Source: an uncultured Eubacterium sp. (GTDB lineage Bacteria > Bacillota > Clostridia > Peptostreptococcales > Anaerovoracaceae). Taken from it: a DNA stretch of 9,264 nucleotides. Location: positions 1-9,264 of the forward strand of contig UQNP01000065.1 in NCBI GenBank assembly GCA_900542385.1. Direction: 5' to 3'. This document shows, in pieces, positions 7,698 to 9,264 of the stretch. Each line of letters begins with the position of its first letter. The first letter of the stretch is position 1. The position numbers and the translations under genes were made by a program. Below the pieces are notes generated by a model that saw nothing but the letters and a program-made list of their open reading frames with translations, made no database searches and had not been told where the DNA came from.

Positions 7698-8645
7698 CTA
7701 ACGCTCCCTTCCGTTTCGAATCATATTCCCAATTTTGTGAGCATGCCCCATCATATTCGATATCCCGCTGCCGTATATATACATTCCTTCAATAGTGTTG
7801 TCTGGAGAAAAAGAGATATCCTTTTCTCTATCCGCCTCCGCATCTGTTATTTTCAATATCCCGGCTTTAACGGAGGGTATCGTATTTTCATTCCAGTCCG
7901 CTGTACATTTCAAATAGTCCGGATGAGATGCAAGTCTGTGGTCCGCTATCTGAACTGACAATTCATATGCCGGAAAATTCCCTTCAGAAACTGCCTCCTT
8001 CAATTCATCGCCTGCGATATCAGGATCAAATCCCGCCATGAATTCCGCAAAAATTCTGTCAGTCCTCCTTTTACGCTGTTTAAGCGGATTCCACCTGTAT
8101 CTGACAAGAAATTTTTCTCCTTTTGCATTTTCCCACACATATGTATTGACCGAATACCATATAGTACTTATATAAGAATCTATCAACCCTCTATTGGAGA
8201 ACATTCTGAGAATACAGTTGATAGATTCCGGATTTTTCACTGCAAATTCCCAAAGCCTTTCGTCATTTATCCCATCAAAGAGCTCCTCTTTTGTGAACCC
8301 TTTTGCCATATCGAAAAACTTTTGTCCGTCGTTTATAAGATATACCGGAAGACTCTGACAGATAAGGTCACATTTACCTTTTGATGTAAGGAATCTCACA
8401 GCAAACCCCTTTATATTCCTTATAGTATCCGCTGATCCCTTCTCCCCAAGCATCGACGAAAACCTTGCTTTTACCGTAAAACTGTCGCCGGTATCCTGAA
8501 ATATCTCAGCTTCAGTATACTCTTCAAAAGACATATACGGTCTGAAAAAACCTTTTACCTCCATTCCTTTCCTGTACATGAGTCTTGGCTTTGGAAGGCT
8601 GGATATCATTTCACAAAGTCCTTCCGATAATAAAAAATCTGTCAT
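7698..8645 (-). CDS. Catalase-like protein core, degenerate active site, cut short by an in-frame TAG
   Basis: A 315-residue catalase-fold protein. The match is clear at ARFSSMLGEKGSADTIRNIK (60-79; canonical RFSTVxGExGSADTxRDxRGFA), at residues 92-104 (DL...LPVYLIND), at the NPES.....R.FSNRGLID stretch (about 138-155) and at ISFSPDN (277-283). Key catalytic positions are changed. The distal His of the xVVHAKG motif aligns with Glu29 (MEVKG). The distal Asn in WDLxGNN aligns with Gln97, within CDLICQSLP. No R-x-x-x-Y proximal heme-ligand motif exists: the chain ends 33 residues after FSP in a short GHAH-containing tail. Ser63 and Arg61 are kept. I prefer the ATG at 8645, with GAGGTG 7 nt upstream, over a GTG five codons earlier (8660) that overlaps this ribosome binding site. 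Catalase activity is unlikely. It could be a decaying gene or a repurposed one. Confidence 0.75.
   Translation of the reverse strand: MTDFLLSEGLCEMISSLPKPRLMYRKGMEVKGFFRPYMSFEEYTEAEIFQDTGDSFTVKARFSSMLGEKGSADTIRNIKGFAVRFLTSKGKCDLICQSLPVYLINDGQKFFDMAKGFTKEELFDGINDERLWEFAVKNPESINCILRMFSNRGLIDSYISTIWYSVNTYVWENAKGEKFLVRYRWNPLKQRKRRTDRIFAEFMAGFDPDIAGDELKEAVSEGNFPAYELSVQIADHRLASHPDYLKCTADWNENTIPSVKAGILKITDAEADREKDISFSPDNTIEGMYIYGSGISNMMGHAHKIGNMIRNGRER
7704..7710 (-). promoter_or_regulatory. Possible internal ribosome binding site before the detached catalase domain
   Basis: AAGGGAG on the - strand falls within the last codons of the catalase-like core, 9 nt before a TTG codon (7694-7692). It could support re-initiation just past the TAG at 7700-7698. 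Short purine runs arise easily by chance, so this is only suggestive. Confidence 0.35.
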
Positions 8646-8701
8646 ACAACACCACCTCACGGTAGTATATGCGACAGATTTGTTTTTTGTCTTTACTGTT
8701 G

Positions 8702-9130
8702 CTATATGCCTGTATGTCCGAATCCTCCGCTCCCTCTTTCTGTTTCCGAAAGCTCATCCGCCGCCGTAAGCACAGCTTTTTCATATCTTGCTGCCACCAT
8801 CTGAGCGATGCGGTCTTTATCATGTATCACAAAAGCTTCGCTGCCCCAGTTTATAAGCGCAACTTTTACTTCTCCGCGGTAATCGCTGTCTATCGTTCCT
8901 ATGCCATTCACAAGCCCTATGCCGTATTTTATCGCAAGTCCGCTCCTTGCACGTATCTGCACTTCACAGCCCTTTGGGATTTCCAGAAAAAGTCCTGTAG
9001 GTACGAGCGCTCTTTCTCCGGGCTTGATCTCCATCGGATTTTCCAGATGCGCTCTGATATCCATTCCCGCAGATCCTTCAGTCTCATATTCGGGAAGTAT
9101 TCCTGTAAGGGACTTAACTTTAATTTCCAT
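8702..9130 (-). CDS. dut: dUTP diphosphatase (trimeric dUTPase)
   Basis: A complete 142-residue dUTPase, which hydrolyses dUTP to dUMP and pyrophosphate. This keeps uracil out of DNA and supplies dUMP for dTMP synthesis. All five motifs of the homotrimeric family are present in order: AGMDIRA (21-27), RSGLA (62-66), [16 protein letters not shown] (72-87, with catalytic Asp81), RIAQMV (107-112) and the flexible C-terminal [10 protein letters not shown] (132-141). The length is typical. The ATG overlaps the end of the upstream M16-like gene by 11 nt, and AAAGGA lies about 9 nt upstream inside that gene, so the two are probably co-translated. It ends with TAG, 56 nt before the catalase-like ATG. 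Confidence 0.97.
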   Translation of the reverse strand: MEIKVKSLTGILPEYETEGSAGMDIRAHLENPMEIKPGERALVPTGLFLEIPKGCEVQIRARSGLAIKYGIGLVNGIGTIDSDYRGEVKVALINWGSEAFVIHDKDRIAQMVAARYEKAVLTAADELSETERGSGGFGHTGI

Positions 9131-9264
9131 TTTTTACTATCCTTTCTAAATCTATATCCTTTCCGGTCACCGCAGCTCCGCAGTAGGATCTGTAATCCCC
9201 TATCATGCCTGCTGCGTCCAATATATCTTCTCGAGTTACTTTATCAAAGCCTGAAAGCACTTCC
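9120..9264 (-). CDS. C-terminal end of a probable M16-family metallopeptidase (partial)
   Basis: An open frame enters from the right edge and ends with TAA at 9122-9120, giving 47 residues. [19 protein letters not shown] followed by an [10 protein letters not shown] ending resembles the end of MlpA/YmxG-like M16 peptidases (a hinge of the form 'vT.edv...A', then a final 'l.G......l'). Placement directly before dut fits gene orders recalled from Clostridia, where an M16 peptidase lies between pnp and dut. The catalytic HxxEH would be outside the window. It overlaps dut by 11 nt. The identification rests on a short, weakly conserved end, so it is moderate. Confidence 0.5.
   Translation of the reverse strand, partial: EVLSGFDKVTREDILDAAGMIGDYRSYCGAAVTGKDIDLERIVKNGN

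Noticed and set aside
7698..7700. Pyrrolysine or genome-wide TAG reassignment as an explanation for the in-frame TAG
   Set aside because: rpoD, dnaG, dut and the nif3-like gene all end in TAG at the expected family lengths, and a catalase has no known pyrrolysine role.
8646..8660. GTG at 8660 as the start of the catalase-like protein
   Set aside because: The GTG overlaps the GAGGTG ribosome binding site of the ATG at 8645, has no ribosome binding site of its own, and the five extra residues (MRWCC) are not catalase-like.
8664..8693. Possible promoter before the catalase-like gene (AAGACA, 18 nt, TATACT on the - strand)
   Set aside because: The predicted start would fall inside the ribosome binding site GAGGTG, and the -35 match is only 4/6. 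Co-transcription with dut is equally likely. No PerR-like operator is visible.
8611..8823. Short - strand ORF bridging dut and the catalase-like gene
   Set aside because: It overlaps the conserved end of dut and the start of the catalase-like gene in another frame and has no supporting motif.

Overview
The window looks like core chromosome of a low-to-moderate GC Bacillota, most likely an anaerobic member of class Clostridia. The evidence is the gene order dgt-dnaG-rpoD-trmK-nif3 (a Clostridia version of the macromolecular synthesis operon), a Clostridia-type NhaC-family antiporter, strong AGGAGG-like ribosome binding sites, and dUTPase downstream of an M16 peptidase-like end. I cannot assign a family or genus. 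I see no insertion sequence, prophage, CRISPR array, tRNA or rRNA.

Layout. On the + strand, 107-1681 encodes a complete NhaC-family sodium/proton antiporter with its own promoter and ribosome binding site. It converges on everything else, and a perfect 12-bp hairpin with T-runs on both sides (about 1703-1737) separates the two directions. From 9264 down to 1764 all genes lie on the - strand: the C-terminal end of a probable M16 metallopeptidase (9120-9264), dut (8702-9130), a catalase-like core (7698-8645), a short ORF encoding a detached catalase C-terminal domain (7500-7694), dgt (6460-7458), dnaG (4622-6361, GTG start), rpoD (3393-4601), trmK (2603-3349) and a Nif3-like protein (1764-2603). 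Gaps are mostly 0-60 nt, with overlaps at M16/dut and trmK/nif3. Much of this could be co-transcribed, with a candidate internal promoter before dgt.

Function. The cluster joins nucleotide-pool control (Dut removes dUTP, Dgt hydrolyses dGTP) with initiation of replication (primase), initiation of transcription (primary sigma factor) and tRNA modification (TrmK). Nif3-like proteins usually travel with TrmK, but their role is unsettled.

The least ordinary part is 7500-8645. It is one reading frame with recognisable catalase similarity at both ends, broken by a single in-frame TAG. The core has Glu where catalases have the essential distal His and Gln where they have the distal Asn. The roughly 100-residue segment that normally carries the proximal heme-ligand Tyr is missing or replaced by a short unrelated tail. 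It could be a decaying catalase or a repurposed, probably non-catalase, catalase-fold protein made in two pieces. A second oddity is a terminator-like hairpin with a U-run inside the start of trmK.
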